Origin: Halofilum ochraceum
GTDB lineage: Bacteria; Pseudomonadota; Gammaproteobacteria; XJ16; Halofilaceae
Reading direction: 5' to 3'
NCBI RefSeq assembly: GCF_001614315.2
Contig: NZ_LVEG02000008.1
Span: 186,001-250,000, forward strand
Length of the DNA: 64,000 bases
A model generated the notes under the pieces. The model saw only the letters and a program-made list of their open reading frames with translations, searched no databases and was not told where the DNA came from. Position numbers and translations under genes: made by a program. Numbering within the stretch: the stretch's first letter is position 1; each line of letters starts with the position of its first letter. Below are positions 30,357 to 39,488 of this stretch, in pieces.

Positions 30357-31366
30357 GCGGTCGCGTCCTCACCGATCCCCAGCAGGGCGAGGGCCTCCAG
30401 GCAGCGCGCACGGTGGGCCGGGCCGGTGCCCGGGTCGATCCGTTGGTCCGGGAGCGCGAGACCATAGCGCAGACCCGCCCGCTCCGCCCGGACCACCCAG
30501 AAGCACAGCTGCTCGAGGCGTTCCTCGGGTTGCAGAGGGGCGGTGTCGTCCCAGTCAAACCGGTAGTCGCCGGCGGGCGCGGATTCGAACGCCTTGACCA
30601 GCAGGTCGTCGGTGCGCGCGAAAGCGGTCCAGGAGATCCGCCGGGGCGAGTCGCCGGGCTGATAGGCCCGCAGGCCAGCGAAATCCTCTTCGGCGCCCGC
30701 GCTCGGGCGATCGATCCCGGTGGACGCGGGTCGCTCCGGCGGCGGCAGGCCGTGATCGAGGCAGGCCGGGTAGACGATCCCGCCCACATCCGGCCATACC
30801 CACGACCATACGCGCAGCAGGCCGAACGGCCACTCCGTGCACACACGAAGTCGCGGTGGACGGAAACGCCCCCGCGGACGGGGCGGGAAACGGAACTCGG
30901 CATCCGCGGGGGCTTCCGGTGCGGGCGCCGTGACCGGCGCCCGGCCGTCACCACCCTCCAGGGCGATCCCCCAGCGCTGCGGTGCGTCGGCACGCAGGCG
31001 CACCGGCAGGCGGGGTCGCTCGCCCGCGAACGCGGCCGGCGGCGGCGAGAAAGTCAGTTCGAGCCCCTCGAGGTTGCGGTACGTATGGATCATCGCCAGC
31101 GCACCGCTACCCGCCAGCAGGAACGTCACGGCGAAACCGAGACTGGCGCCATAGTTGAGCGCACCGAGCAGCAGCAGGGCCAGGGTCGCCGCGAAGGTAT
31201 AGCCGAGTGGGGTCGGCAGGATGAAAAGCCGTCGACGGTGCAGGCGGATGCGCGCGGACTCGCGCGGAACGCGCCGATCGAGCCAGCGCTCAGCGATGGC
31301 CGAACGCAGGCGCCGCAACGGGGTCATCCCCGGTACGGCGCCGATCCCGGGGAGGCCGAGCCGCAT
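30353..31366 (-). CDS. DUF58 protein
   Basis: This 337-aa protein has two N-terminal helices (LGYTFAATLALLLLGALNYG, LGFAVTFLLAGSGALAM) and the DUF58 core with GEEDFAGLRAYQPGDSPRRISWTAFAR. That block is characteristic of the family that accompanies MoxR ATPases and resembles a von Willebrand A-like fold. It overlaps both neighbours by a few bases, so the three genes are translated together. Role inferred: membrane or periplasmic assembly with MoxR. Confidence 0.9.
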   Translation of the reverse strand: MRLGLPGIGAVPGMTPLRRLRSAIAERWLDRRVPRESARIRLHRRRLFILPTPLGYTFAATLALLLLGALNYGASLGFAVTFLLAGSGALAMIHTYRNLEGLELTFSPPPAAFAGERPRLPVRLRADAPQRWGIALEGGDGRAPVTAPAPEAPADAEFRFPPRPRGRFRPPRLRVCTEWPFGLLRVWSWVWPDVGGIVYPACLDHGLPPPERPASTGIDRPSAGAEEDFAGLRAYQPGDSPRRISWTAFARTDDLLVKAFESAPAGDYRFDWDDTAPLQPEERLEQLCFWVVRAERAGLRYGLALPDQRIDPGTGPAHRARCLEALALLGIGEDATA

Positions 31367-32307
31367 CAGGGTAGCGGTACTTCGGCCTGGAGCCGTTCCC
31401 CCGGCGCCCCCTGGTCACCGCTGTCGATCGACTGCAGGCGGTGATTCACCACCGGGCCAAGCACGGCCTGGACGTCTTCCGGCAGCACATAGTCCCGCTC
31501 GGCGAGAAGGGCCCAGCCGCGGGCGGCGGCGATCAGGGACAGGCCGGCACGCGGGGAGAGTCCGGCCACGAATCGATCGCCATCGCGGGACGCCGCCAGC
31601 AGCGCCTGCACATAGTCGAGGATGGCGGGCGCGACGTGGATGCGCTCTGCCCTGGCCTGGAGTTCGCGCAGGCGTGCGGGGTCCAGGACCGCCTCCATAT
31701 CCCGGATCAGGTGACGGCGGTCAGTGCCGCTCAAAAGTTCACGCTCAGCGTCCGTGTCGGGGAAACCGAGCGACAGGCACATCAGGAAGCGGTCGAGCTG
31801 CGATTCCGGCAGCGGATAGGTTCCCGCCTGCTCGCGCGGATTCTGTGTGGCGATCACGAAAAACGGGTCGGGCAGGGCGCGCGTCTGCCCCTCGATGGTC
31901 ACCTGCTCCTCTTCCATGGCTTCCAGCAGCGCGCTCTGGGTCTTCGGGGGCGCGCGGTTGATCTCATCGGCGAGCACGAGTTCCGCGAACACCGGGCCGG
32001 GATGAAACCGGAACGTCGCGCTGTCGCGCTCGAAGACCGAGGCGCCGAGCACGTCCGCGGGCAGCAGATCGCTGGTGAACTGGATGCGTCGGTACTGGAG
32101 GTGGAGTACGTGCGCCAGCGCATGGGCCAGCGTCGTCTTGCCGACCCCGGGCACGTCCTCGAGCAGGAGATGCCCGCGTGCCAGCAGGCAGCTGAGCGCC
32201 AGCCGGATCACATGACGCTTGCCGAGTACCACGGTCGCGGTCCGGTCCAGCACCTCATGCAGACGGTCCGCGTTCGCCGTAACGCCGGTCTCCGGGGTAG
32301 CATGCAT
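31366..32307 (-). CDS. MoxR-type AAA+ ATPase
   Basis: This 313-aa ATPase has Walker A EDVPGVGKTTLA, Walker B ELVLADEINRAPPKTQSALLEAMEE, and sensor 1 FFVIATQNPREQAGTYPLPESQLDRFLM. The ATG at 32307 (MHATPETGVTANADRL) is chosen because the domain starts just after; a much longer open frame runs upstream through the antisense of the antiporter gene and is not real. MoxR proteins act as chaperones that activate partner complexes. It heads the operon with DUF58 and the transglutaminase. Confidence 0.94.
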   Translation of the reverse strand: MHATPETGVTANADRLHEVLDRTATVVLGKRHVIRLALSCLLARGHLLLEDVPGVGKTTLAHALAHVLHLQYRRIQFTSDLLPADVLGASVFERDSATFRFHPGPVFAELVLADEINRAPPKTQSALLEAMEEEQVTIEGQTRALPDPFFVIATQNPREQAGTYPLPESQLDRFLMCLSLGFPDTDAERELLSGTDRRHLIRDMEAVLDPARLRELQARAERIHVAPAILDYVQALLAASRDGDRFVAGLSPRAGLSLIAAARGWALLAERDYVLPEDVQAVLGPVVNHRLQSIDSGDQGAPGERLQAEVPLP

Positions 32308-32604
32308 CTGTCGCACTCCAGGGTTGCGGACCGGCATCGTGGCCGGGATCGACGCTGTCGGTCCGGGCGGATTACACCACGCTCCGGGGGCTCGGGAAAC
32401 CGCCCGGGCTCGCGAAGCAGGGGCGCGTCCGCGCACTGCGGACCGTTTCGACCGACGTGGCCAGCGGGATGCCGGTACCCATTGGGGGGCTTCGAATCCC
32501 CGTGTATCGATCGGGCCGGGTCCGGTAAGCTCTATCGCTTCGCGCGCACCATTGAATCCTCCACCTGCCGCCTGATGGCACAGGGACGGTAAAAGGCGCC
32601 CATC

Positions 32605-34176
32605 ATGTTCGAAGTCTTCGTACTGACCTTCGCGTTCTTCTTCGGTCTGGCCGTCAAACAGATTGGATTGCCGCCGCTGGTCGGTTTTCTGGTCGCCGGT
32701 TTTGGCCTGAATGCGCTCGGCGGACAAATCGGCCTGCCGCACGACAGCGGTGAAATCCTCGATCACGTCGCGCATCTGGGCGTCCTGCTGCTGCTGTTCA
32801 CCGTCGGTCTGAAACTGAAACTCCGCCAGCTGGTACAGCCGCAGGTGATCGGCGGATCGGTGCTGCACTTCGCGATTACCGTCGCCATCTTCGCGCCGGG
32901 TATCCATTTCCTCATGGATGCAACCTGGAACACGGCGTTGCTGGTGGCGGTCGCGCTGGCGTTTTCCAGCACGGTGCTGGCGGCCAAGACGCTTGAGACC
33001 AAGCGCGAGATCGGCGCGTTTCACGGTCGCGTCGCGATCGGCATCCTGATTCTTCAGGACGTGATCGCACTCATCGTGATCGCCATTCAGGGCGGCTCGA
33101 CGCCGTCGATCTGGGCACTGTGGATCCTCGCGCTGCCGCTCCTGCGGCCGCTGATGCACTGGCTGCTGGACCTGAGCGGTCATGACGAGCTCATGGTCCT
33201 CATGGGCATGCTGCTGGCGGTCGTGATCGGCGGCATGGGCTTCGAGGTGGTGGGTATCAGCCCGGAGATCGGTGCGCTGCTGATGGGCGTGATGCTGTCG
33301 AATCATCCGCGCGCGGCGGAGATGTCGGAATCGCTCTGGAGTCTCAAGGAAGTGTTCCTCGTCGGGTTTTTCCTGCAGATCGGCATGCAGGGACTGCCGT
33401 CCGTCAACGACCTCGTGTTCGCGCTGGTGTTCGCCCTGATCCTGCCGGTCAAGGGGGTCCTGTTCTTCTTCCTGCTGATCCTGTTCCGCCTCCGCGCGCG
33501 CAACGCCTTCCTTGCCGGACTGAGCCTCACCGCCTACAGCGAGTTCGGCCTGATCGTGTCCGCATCCGTGCTGCCGGAATGGCTGGTACCGCTGGCGATC
33601 ACGGTGGCGCTTTCGTTCATCGTCGCGGCGCCGCTGAACCGGCTGGCACATCCGCTGTTCGAGCGCTTCGAGGATTTCCTGCAGCGATTCGAGTCGCCGC
33701 ATCTGCACCCCGATGAGGAACCGACCGCTTTCGGCGACGCGAGGATCGTGATCATGGGCATGGGGCGCACCGGCGCCTCGGCTTATGACGCGCTCAGCCG
33801 CCGCGGGGCCAGCGTGATCGGTCTGGACTCGGATCCGTACAAGGTGGAGACCCATATCGCCGCAGGCCGCAACGTGGCCTACACGGATGCCGAGGATGCG
33901 AACTTCTGGCACGGCATCGATCTCTCGGGGATCCAGGCGGTCGTGCTCTCGATGGATGCGCTGGAATCGAAATTGATCGCGGCACGCCAGCTGCGTGCCC
34001 ACGGCTTCGCCGGTACCGTGGTGGCCCACGCGCTGCATGAGGATGAGGTCAATGCCGTGATCGCGGCGGGCGCTTCGGAGACGTATCTGACCATGTATGA
34101 AGCGGGCGTCGGCCTGGCCGAGCACACCTGGAAGGCGCTCGACGCGCCCGACGTATCGCCGGCAGTGCAGGAATGA
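32605..34176 (+). CDS. CPA2-family cation:proton antiporter with RCK-N domain
   Basis: This 523-aa protein has about 12 membrane helices of the CPA2 (KefB/YbaL) type in residues 1-375. It includes LAVKQIGLPPLVGFLVAGFGLNAL, LDHVAHLGVLLLLFTVGLKL and SSTVLAAKTLE. A TrkA-N (RCK) NAD-binding domain follows (RIVIMGMGRTGASAYDALSRRGASVIGLDSD). It probably exchanges K+ or Na+ for H+ under nucleotide control. There is no separate regulatory subunit gene nearby. A ribosome-binding site is not strong, but the N-terminus fits the family. Confidence 0.9.
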   Translation: MFEVFVLTFAFFFGLAVKQIGLPPLVGFLVAGFGLNALGGQIGLPHDSGEILDHVAHLGVLLLLFTVGLKLKLRQLVQPQVIGGSVLHFAITVAIFAPGIHFLMDATWNTALLVAVALAFSSTVLAAKTLETKREIGAFHGRVAIGILILQDVIALIVIAIQGGSTPSIWALWILALPLLRPLMHWLLDLSGHDELMVLMGMLLAVVIGGMGFEVVGISPEIGALLMGVMLSNHPRAAEMSESLWSLKEVFLVGFFLQIGMQGLPSVNDLVFALVFALILPVKGVLFFFLLILFRLRARNAFLAGLSLTAYSEFGLIVSASVLPEWLVPLAITVALSFIVAAPLNRLAHPLFERFEDFLQRFESPHLHPDEEPTAFGDARIVIMGMGRTGASAYDALSRRGASVIGLDSDPYKVETHIAAGRNVAYTDAEDANFWHGIDLSGIQAVVLSMDALESKLIAARQLRAHGFAGTVVAHALHEDEVNAVIAAGASETYLTMYEAGVGLAEHTWKALDAPDVSPAVQE

Positions 34177-34200
34177 ACGCCTTGATAGCCTGTTGGATTG

Positions 34201-34265
34201 CGTAGGTCGGGTTGTAACCCGACATATCAGTGGCTCGCGCGTGTCGGGTTACAACCCGACCTACG
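34201..34265. repeat. REP-like perfect inverted repeat
   Basis: Arms of 24 bp (34201-34224 and 34242-34265) are exact reverse complements, built on CGTAGGTCGGGTTGTAACCC; the spacer is 17 nt. Each arm also holds a smaller palindrome. The same GTAGGTCGG core recurs at 23896, 24789 (inverted) and 35208. Confidence 0.9.
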
Positions 34266-34302
34266 GATTTCCGCGAGCATCAGCGAGTCCCGGAGCGGCG
34301 GC

Positions 34303-35175
34303 ATGATGGAACGAGACGACCACGAATCTTTGGTCGATGCCGAGTGGCTAGAGCGTCATCTCCGAGACGATGACCTATGCGTCGTCGATGCGAGCTGGCA
34401 TCTGCCGAATACCGGCCGCGATGCCGGCCGCGAGTATCTCGCCGCCCATATCCCCGGGGCCGTGTTCTTCGATATCGATCGCGTCGCCGATACCGATTCG
34501 CAACTGCCGCACATGCTTCCCGATGCCGGCCATTTCGCCCGTGAAGTCGGCCGCCTCGGGATCGACAACGACACGCGGGTGATCGTATACGACAGCGCCG
34601 GGCTGTTTTCCGCCGCCCGCGTGTGGTGGATGTTCCGCGCGTTCGGGCACGCGCGCGTGGCGATTCTCGATGGCGGCCTGCCGGCCTGGCAGCGGCAGGG
34701 GCTGCCTCTGGAAGCGGGCCCGGTCGAACGGCCGCCGGCCGAATTCACTGCGCGGCCCGAACCGGCGGCGGTCTGGACGCGGGCTGATGTCCAGCGCAAC
34801 CTGGATACCGGTTCGGCGGCCGTGATCGATGCGCGGCCGCCGGGGCGTTTCGCCGGCACCGATCCCGAGCCACGCCCGGGTCTGCCGTCCGGCCATATTC
34901 CCGGTTCCCGTAATATTCCATTCAATACCGTGACTGATTCCGACACCGGATGCGTCCTGGCGCCCGCCGAGCTGCGCGAACGGTTCGCCGATCTGGACGA
35001 TCGCCCGGTAGTGTGTTCCTGCGGGACGGGCGTAACGGCATGCGTGCTTGCATTCGCATTGCATCGGCTTGGCCGCGATGACGTTGCCGTGTACGACGGT
35101 TCCTGGACCGAATGGGCCGCGCGGGAAGGAGCACCCATCGAGACCGGCCCCGGTAAACACAGTCCCTCGGGCTGA
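34303..35175 (+). CDS. 3-Mercaptopyruvate/thiosulfate sulfurtransferase (two rhodanese domains)
   Basis: This 290-aa tandem rhodanese protein has a catalytically silent N-terminal domain with typical CH2A-like blocks (HIPGAVFFDIDRVADTDSQLPHMLP). The active C-terminal domain has its Cys in VVCSCGTGVTACVLA; the CG(S/T)GVT loop favours 3-mercaptopyruvate over thiosulfate. A second HIPGSRNIPF block and VYDGSWTEWA follow. Two ATGs are adjacent at 34303 and 34306. It follows the antiporter, separated by the inverted repeat. Confidence 0.92.
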   Translation: MMERDDHESLVDAEWLERHLRDDDLCVVDASWHLPNTGRDAGREYLAAHIPGAVFFDIDRVADTDSQLPHMLPDAGHFAREVGRLGIDNDTRVIVYDSAGLFSAARVWWMFRAFGHARVAILDGGLPAWQRQGLPLEAGPVERPPAEFTARPEPAAVWTRADVQRNLDTGSAAVIDARPPGRFAGTDPEPRPGLPSGHIPGSRNIPFNTVTDSDTGCVLAPAELRERFADLDDRPVVCSCGTGVTACVLAFALHRLGRDDVAVYDGSWTEWAAREGAPIETGPGKHSPSG

Positions 35176-35207
35176 TCCCCCGATCCGCTCGCGGCGAATC
35201 GTCCGCC

Positions 35208-35232
35208 TGTAGGTCGGGCTTCCAGCCCGACA
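35208..35232. repeat. REP-like unit
   Basis: A single palindromic unit, TGTAGGTCGGGCTTCCAGCC and continuing, sits between the convergent sulfurtransferase and Cys-Cys membrane protein genes. It shares its core with the element at 34201-34265. Confidence 0.8.
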
Positions 35233-35286
35233 GATCAACGCCTCGGGACTATCCACCCGGTGCGCCCGCCGCAGAATTCCCGATAC

Positions 35287-35832
35287 TCAACCCGTGCCCG
35301 AATTGGCCCGGAACCACGGCGGCGCCCCCTGGCGCCGCTGCCACCAGCGACTCGCCCCCAGCAGCACCAGCGACAGCGGAACCAGCCATGCGAACAGGGC
35401 CGCGAAGGCACCCAGCCCCGGTATGCCGAGTAACAACAGCAGGCTCGGCGCGCAGCATGCACCGCCCGCGGCGAGCGCCGGCACGGCCGCCAGCACGCCG
35501 CCACCGCGGCCGGCGAGTCCGCATACCGCGGGCCGTTTCCACAGCATCCACCCGCCGTCGATATTCAGCGCGAGCAATACGCCGAGGGTGGCGGCGATCA
35601 GTATGTTCAGCGGGCTGATCAGCCACACGATGTGGTCCGCCTGCAGCATGGCGATGGCCTCGAACTGGAACACGACCCGCTGATCGAGCCAGAGCCCGGG
35701 ATCCCCCAGCGTCACCGACCAGACCGGCCGCGTCGCCGTGGAGAGATCGCCGAGCGCATAGAGATAGCCGAGCGCGTAGACGAGCCCCACCGCGGCGGCC
35801 GTGATTCTGACGTCAGGTCTCACCCGTGGCAT
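35287..35832 (-). CDS. Membrane protein with Cys-Cys motif, unknown function
   Basis: This 181-aa protein has about five hydrophobic segments. The middle contains a GGACCAPSLLLLLGIPGLG block, in which adjacent Cys before Pro lie at a helix start, recalling metal or thiol carriers; that is only an analogy. The start overlaps the stop of the DUF3179 gene by 20 bp, so it is the last gene of the sigma/EAL operon. No family is recognised. Confidence 0.75.
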   Translation of the reverse strand: MPRVRPDVRITAAAVGLVYALGYLYALGDLSTATRPVWSVTLGDPGLWLDQRVVFQFEAIAMLQADHIVWLISPLNILIAATLGVLLALNIDGGWMLWKRPAVCGLAGRGGGVLAAVPALAAGGACCAPSLLLLLGIPGLGAFAALFAWLVPLSLVLLGASRWWQRRQGAPPWFRANSGTG

Positions 35833-36832
35833 CGTCGATCACCGCGGTATCGGGGTAGAACGCCGCCCAGGCGAACCACATCGCCCGGAAGGCGTTCACC
35901 GGCTCCATTTCATTGCGGCCGTCGAAACGCGGCCCTTCCGGACCGAAGTCGATGGCACCGGGATCGATCGCGGCATCGCCGCGATAGACCCAGCCCGTAT
36001 CGAGGCCGGGATCGTGGATGATGACGTAGCGCGTACCGTCGATCCGACGTTCGATGACGCCCGCGTCCCGGAGCGTTCCGAGATCCACGGCGACCGCATG
36101 ATCGCGGCCCCGGAAACCGAGGACTTCCTGCTTGGGCGGATAGCGGTCACTGTCGTTCATTACGGGGAACATGCGGCTTGAATCCGGCGCGTAATAGCCG
36201 TTGACGGGGTTGTAGTTCCCATAGGGGTCCTGCTGGTAGTTCCGCATGATGCCCGTATCCGTCGACAGCACCCGCGTATCCGGGTAGCGCTCCTTCCAGC
36301 GCCCCCATTCGGTGAACACGGTCCGGAATTCCCGGAGCCCCTCGCCGGCCAGTGGCCCGGAGATGCCCGCGGCCAGGATCTGCGGCCAACGGCTTTCGGT
36401 CTCGCGGTCGTACATCACGAGGTTGCTGTTCAGCAGCTTGCCCGACACCCCGAACTCCACGCCGTTGCGATGGAAGCCGAGTCCGGTACCGGTCAACGGG
36501 CAATACGTGACGCTCACCGGATCGCCGGCCACGGTATCGTTCACGATCTCGTGCCAGACCAGGATCCGCTGCGGGTAGGCGCGCGCCTCGCCGTTGATAT
36601 AGATACCGATGACCCGGTCATTGTCATCGAGGAACGCGTCGGCGGCCTCGGCATCCTGGAACACCGGGTCATCGATCGAGGGAATCCCGTCCTTGGAGGC
36701 GCCGGTGCGGATATTGTCCCGGTACTCGGACAATGGTGCGTTCATGAGTTTCGCTTGATCGGTTGGTGGCTCGGCGATGGCTCCTGATGTTCCGACCATG
36801 AGCAATGCCGCCAGCAGTCGCGTGTATCGCAT
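35813..36832 (-). CDS. DUF3179 exported protein
   Basis: This 339-aa protein begins MRYTRLLAALLMVGTSGAIA, a signal peptide. The DUF3179 core follows: PSIDDPVFQDA..FLDDNDRVIGIYINGEARAYP, WHEIVNDTVAGDPVSVTYCPLTGTGLGF with its conserved Cys, and SGKLLNSNLVMYDRETESRWPQ. Family function is unknown; the Cys and His suggest a periplasmic enzyme or metal protein. It lies 94 bp downstream of the DUF547 gene and overlaps the membrane gene after it. Confidence 0.9.
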   Translation of the reverse strand: MRYTRLLAALLMVGTSGAIAEPPTDQAKLMNAPLSEYRDNIRTGASKDGIPSIDDPVFQDAEAADAFLDDNDRVIGIYINGEARAYPQRILVWHEIVNDTVAGDPVSVTYCPLTGTGLGFHRNGVEFGVSGKLLNSNLVMYDRETESRWPQILAAGISGPLAGEGLREFRTVFTEWGRWKERYPDTRVLSTDTGIMRNYQQDPYGNYNPVNGYYAPDSSRMFPVMNDSDRYPPKQEVLGFRGRDHAVAVDLGTLRDAGVIERRIDGTRYVIIHDPGLDTGWVYRGDAAIDPGAIDFGPEGPRFDGRNEMEPVNAFRAMWFAWAAFYPDTAVIDDATGET

Positions 36833-36926
36833 GTTGACCTCCTGAGAGATTGCCTGCGCCTGAACGCTCTGACCGGAGCGTGGCGCAAAAGTGCCAACGG
36901 GCCCGAGGGCGAATCGGCAGATGGGA

Positions 36927-37739
36927 TCACCCGCCAGCGGGATAACGATCGTTGAGGCGCCAATCGAAGGGATCGAATTCGACGTTGATGTCCTCGTCCG
37001 CGAGGGCGTCTGCGCGATTGTCATCGAGGTGGCGGCGTACGAACGCGAGCGCATCGTCGATCGAACCGCCGAAATCGCCGGTGTACCATCGGAACACCCG
37101 CGGCAGGCGGGCAGTGCGACCGGATGGATCGACCCGTACGGTTGCCGCGAGCTGTTCGCGGGTGGCGTTATCCAGTGCGGTTTCGGCCTGGGCTACCGGG
37201 ATTGCCCGGAGTGGCGGAGAGGACATGTTCGCCGTGTACAGCGCGAAGTGAATGCGTGGATCGATCGTGCGGAGACTCCAGCGCAGACGCGGGTCACCCG
37301 AAGAGAACAGGGGTTTGAGACCCATATACCGGCGCGCGTTTCCGCGCAGAATGCCGTGTTCGATTGCATCGAGCGTCAAAGCCTGTCCCGCTACCCGGTA
37401 ATACGGCCCGGTGAAGAAGTCTTCCCGTTCGCGCACCGAGGTGGCGATCGGTCCCGAGAGCACGATGTGCAGCGTGAGCAGGTTATACAGGTTGATCCAG
37501 AAGGCGACGGCGCTGTGCGGATCGGCGAGCCGGTCCGGGTCCAGGTCCGCGAGTGCGCTGGCCGTGTGGCGGAGTGCTTCGTATTCATCGGAGACCGCGG
37601 CCGCGCCGTAATCGACCCGATGCGAGGATGGGGCACAGTAGCGTGCGGCGATCCGTTCCAGCGCGCTTTCCACCGCGGTGACCGGGGTATCCGTGCCCGG
37701 CGTTCCTGGCGTCTCCTGATTGAGCTGCTCGCCCATCAT
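36927..37739 (-). CDS. DUF547 protein
   Basis: This 270-aa protein carries the DUF547 signature AVAFWINLYNLLTLHIVLSGP, then LTLDAIEHGILRGN and DPRIHFALYTANMSSPPLRAIPV, with a conserved Asn, His and Cys-free centre. Some DUF547 proteins have a papain-like fold, but no function is established. No clear signal peptide is present from the ATG at 37739. The start overlaps the EAL gene stop by 4 bp, indicating translational coupling. Confidence 0.88.
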   Translation of the reverse strand: MMGEQLNQETPGTPGTDTPVTAVESALERIAARYCAPSSHRVDYGAAAVSDEYEALRHTASALADLDPDRLADPHSAVAFWINLYNLLTLHIVLSGPIATSVREREDFFTGPYYRVAGQALTLDAIEHGILRGNARRYMGLKPLFSSGDPRLRWSLRTIDPRIHFALYTANMSSPPLRAIPVAQAETALDNATREQLAATVRVDPSGRTARLPRVFRWYTGDFGGSIDDALAFVRRHLDDNRADALADEDINVEFDPFDWRLNDRYPAGG

Positions 37740-39484
37740 CGCTTTATACCGCCTGCGATGCCGGCCTCTATGGGCCGTAACAGCGCGTCACGGCGTGCGG
37801 CACGCGCGTCACGGCGGTTCGTCTCTACAATCGCGTGCGCCGGTAGGGCGCGGGCATACAGAAAGCCCTGGAGTTCGTCACAGCCGAATTCCCGCATACG
37901 CCGCGCCTGCTGCTCGGTTTCGATGCCTTCGGCGGTGATTTTCAGTGACAGACTCCGCGCAAGGTCGGTGATCGCCCGCACGATGCGGCAGCCTTCCGCC
38001 GTATCCAGCCCCCTCACGAACGAGCGATCAATCTTGATGCGATCGACCGGCAGGCGGCCGAGATAGCCGAGTGAGGAATACCCGGTGCCGAAATCGTCGA
38101 GCGCGAAATGGACACCGCGTGCACGCAAGGCGGTAATCTGCGCCAGCGCTCCCTCCAGGTTGGCCAGCAGGGACGTCTCGGTGATCTCGAGTTCGAGTGA
38201 TTCCGGCGCGACGCCGTGGCGTTCAAGAGCGCGTGCGACGTCGTCTTCGAGTGTGCCGCTGACGAGTTGTTCCGCGTCCACATTGACGGACACCGTGAGG
38301 TCCATGCCGGATCGGTTCCAGCTCGCTACGGCCGCGACGGCGCGATCGAGCATAATGCGACCGATATCCGCAATCCGGCCACTATCGGCCGCCATCGGTA
38401 TGAATGTTCCCGGACTGATCGCGCCGTGCTCCGGATGCTCCCAGCGCGCCAGTGCCTCGGCGCTCACCCACTGGAGCGAATTCGCGCCGATCCGCGGCTG
38501 GAAATGGGCGTCCAGTGCCCGCTGATTGATCGCATCCTCCAGAGCGAGCGAGAGTTTTGCGATGTCCCGGAGCTCTTCACTGGATTCGGTCGCGTTCACG
38601 CGGGCACTGCCCGTCTGGGCTCGGCTCGATCGTGAAGCGGTCTCGGCCGCGTGCAGCAGGCCGGTCGGGGAATCGTTACCGCAGCCCCAGGCAATGCCCA
38701 TGGTCACCGTCGGTATCAGTGAATGGGCACCGCAGGGGATTGGAGACTGTAACTGCTGCCAGATGTCATCCAGTCGCTTGTCGATCACTTCGGCTGGTGC
38801 AGCGGTCACGAAAGCGAATCGGTAGGGGCTGATGACGCCCGCGGCGGCGCGCGTATCGGCGCCGGGCCGGATGCGATCGCTGATGGCACGGCGTACGGTC
38901 TCACCTACAGCGGAGCCGAGCGCGACCTCCCAGCGCGACAGCTCGCGGATCTCGATCACGGCAACGGCAACGCGGTCCTCGCTGCGAACGCGTTCCAGCA
39001 GGTGAGCCAGTTCCCGGGACAGGCCCTCGCGGTTGAACGCCCCGGTGATGGCGTCACGGTGAGCCCGCCGCACGAGGTGGGCATTGGCCTCGCGCAGGGT
39101 CTGAACGATTTCGCCCGTCAGACTGCCGATTTCATCGAAATGGAGTCCGGACGGTGGCTGCAGCGGTTTCCCCATTCGATATCCACGAACCATCTCCGTC
39201 ACCTGCGCGATCGGCCGCACCAGACACCGGGCCATGAGAGCGAAGCCGGCCAGACTCGCGCCCGCCGCCAGCACAAGCAACGTCACGGGTCCGATGTAGG
39301 CGGATGGATCGAGTTCGACCAGAGAGGCGACGAAGACGAATGGGGTCACCGCCAGCAGGGCCGCGAATGTCAGTTTCGTCGTCAGTGATCGTCGGATGCC
39401 GGGGATCCCACGGAGTCCGCGTGAAGCCAGGCACACGGCCTCATCGCCGGAAGGTGCTTTGCGGTAGTGGCCGGCCCCGGTCAT
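37736..39484 (-). CDS. Membrane EAL phosphodiesterase with degenerate GGDEF domain
   Basis: This 582-aa protein has two membrane helices (~35-90), a short HAMP-like segment, a degenerate GGDEF domain and an EAL domain. The GGDEF signature is replaced by SPYRF (~219-223), so cyclase activity is not expected. The EAL domain keeps its key residues: EALARW (~343), N in SVNVDAEQL (~401), ELEITE (~432), DDFGTGYSS (~463), IKID (~483) and AEGIE (~518). It should hydrolyse cyclic di-GMP. The start at 39484 lies 4 bp after the sigma factor stop. No extracytoplasmic sensor domain of notable size is present. Confidence 0.9.
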   Translation of the reverse strand: MTGAGHYRKAPSGDEAVCLASRGLRGIPGIRRSLTTKLTFAALLAVTPFVFVASLVELDPSAYIGPVTLLVLAAGASLAGFALMARCLVRPIAQVTEMVRGYRMGKPLQPPSGLHFDEIGSLTGEIVQTLREANAHLVRRAHRDAITGAFNREGLSRELAHLLERVRSEDRVAVAVIEIRELSRWEVALGSAVGETVRRAISDRIRPGADTRAAAGVISPYRFAFVTAAPAEVIDKRLDDIWQQLQSPIPCGAHSLIPTVTMGIAWGCGNDSPTGLLHAAETASRSSRAQTGSARVNATESSEELRDIAKLSLALEDAINQRALDAHFQPRIGANSLQWVSAEALARWEHPEHGAISPGTFIPMAADSGRIADIGRIMLDRAVAAVASWNRSGMDLTVSVNVDAEQLVSGTLEDDVARALERHGVAPESLELEITETSLLANLEGALAQITALRARGVHFALDDFGTGYSSLGYLGRLPVDRIKIDRSFVRGLDTAEGCRIVRAITDLARSLSLKITAEGIETEQQARRMREFGCDELQGFLYARALPAHAIVETNRRDARAARRDALLRPIEAGIAGGIKR

Positions 39485-39488
39485 TGAC

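Noticed and set aside
28338-30467. 709-codon open frame antisense to the transglutaminase gene
   Set aside because: Low-complexity composition and full overlap with a gene that has an intact catalytic triad.
31366-34125. Very long open frame on the minus strand running from moxR through the antisense of the antiporter
   Set aside because: Only the 31366-32307 part has MoxR motifs; the rest is a His/Gln/Arg-rich antisense reading of a clear membrane protein gene, common in high-GC DNA.
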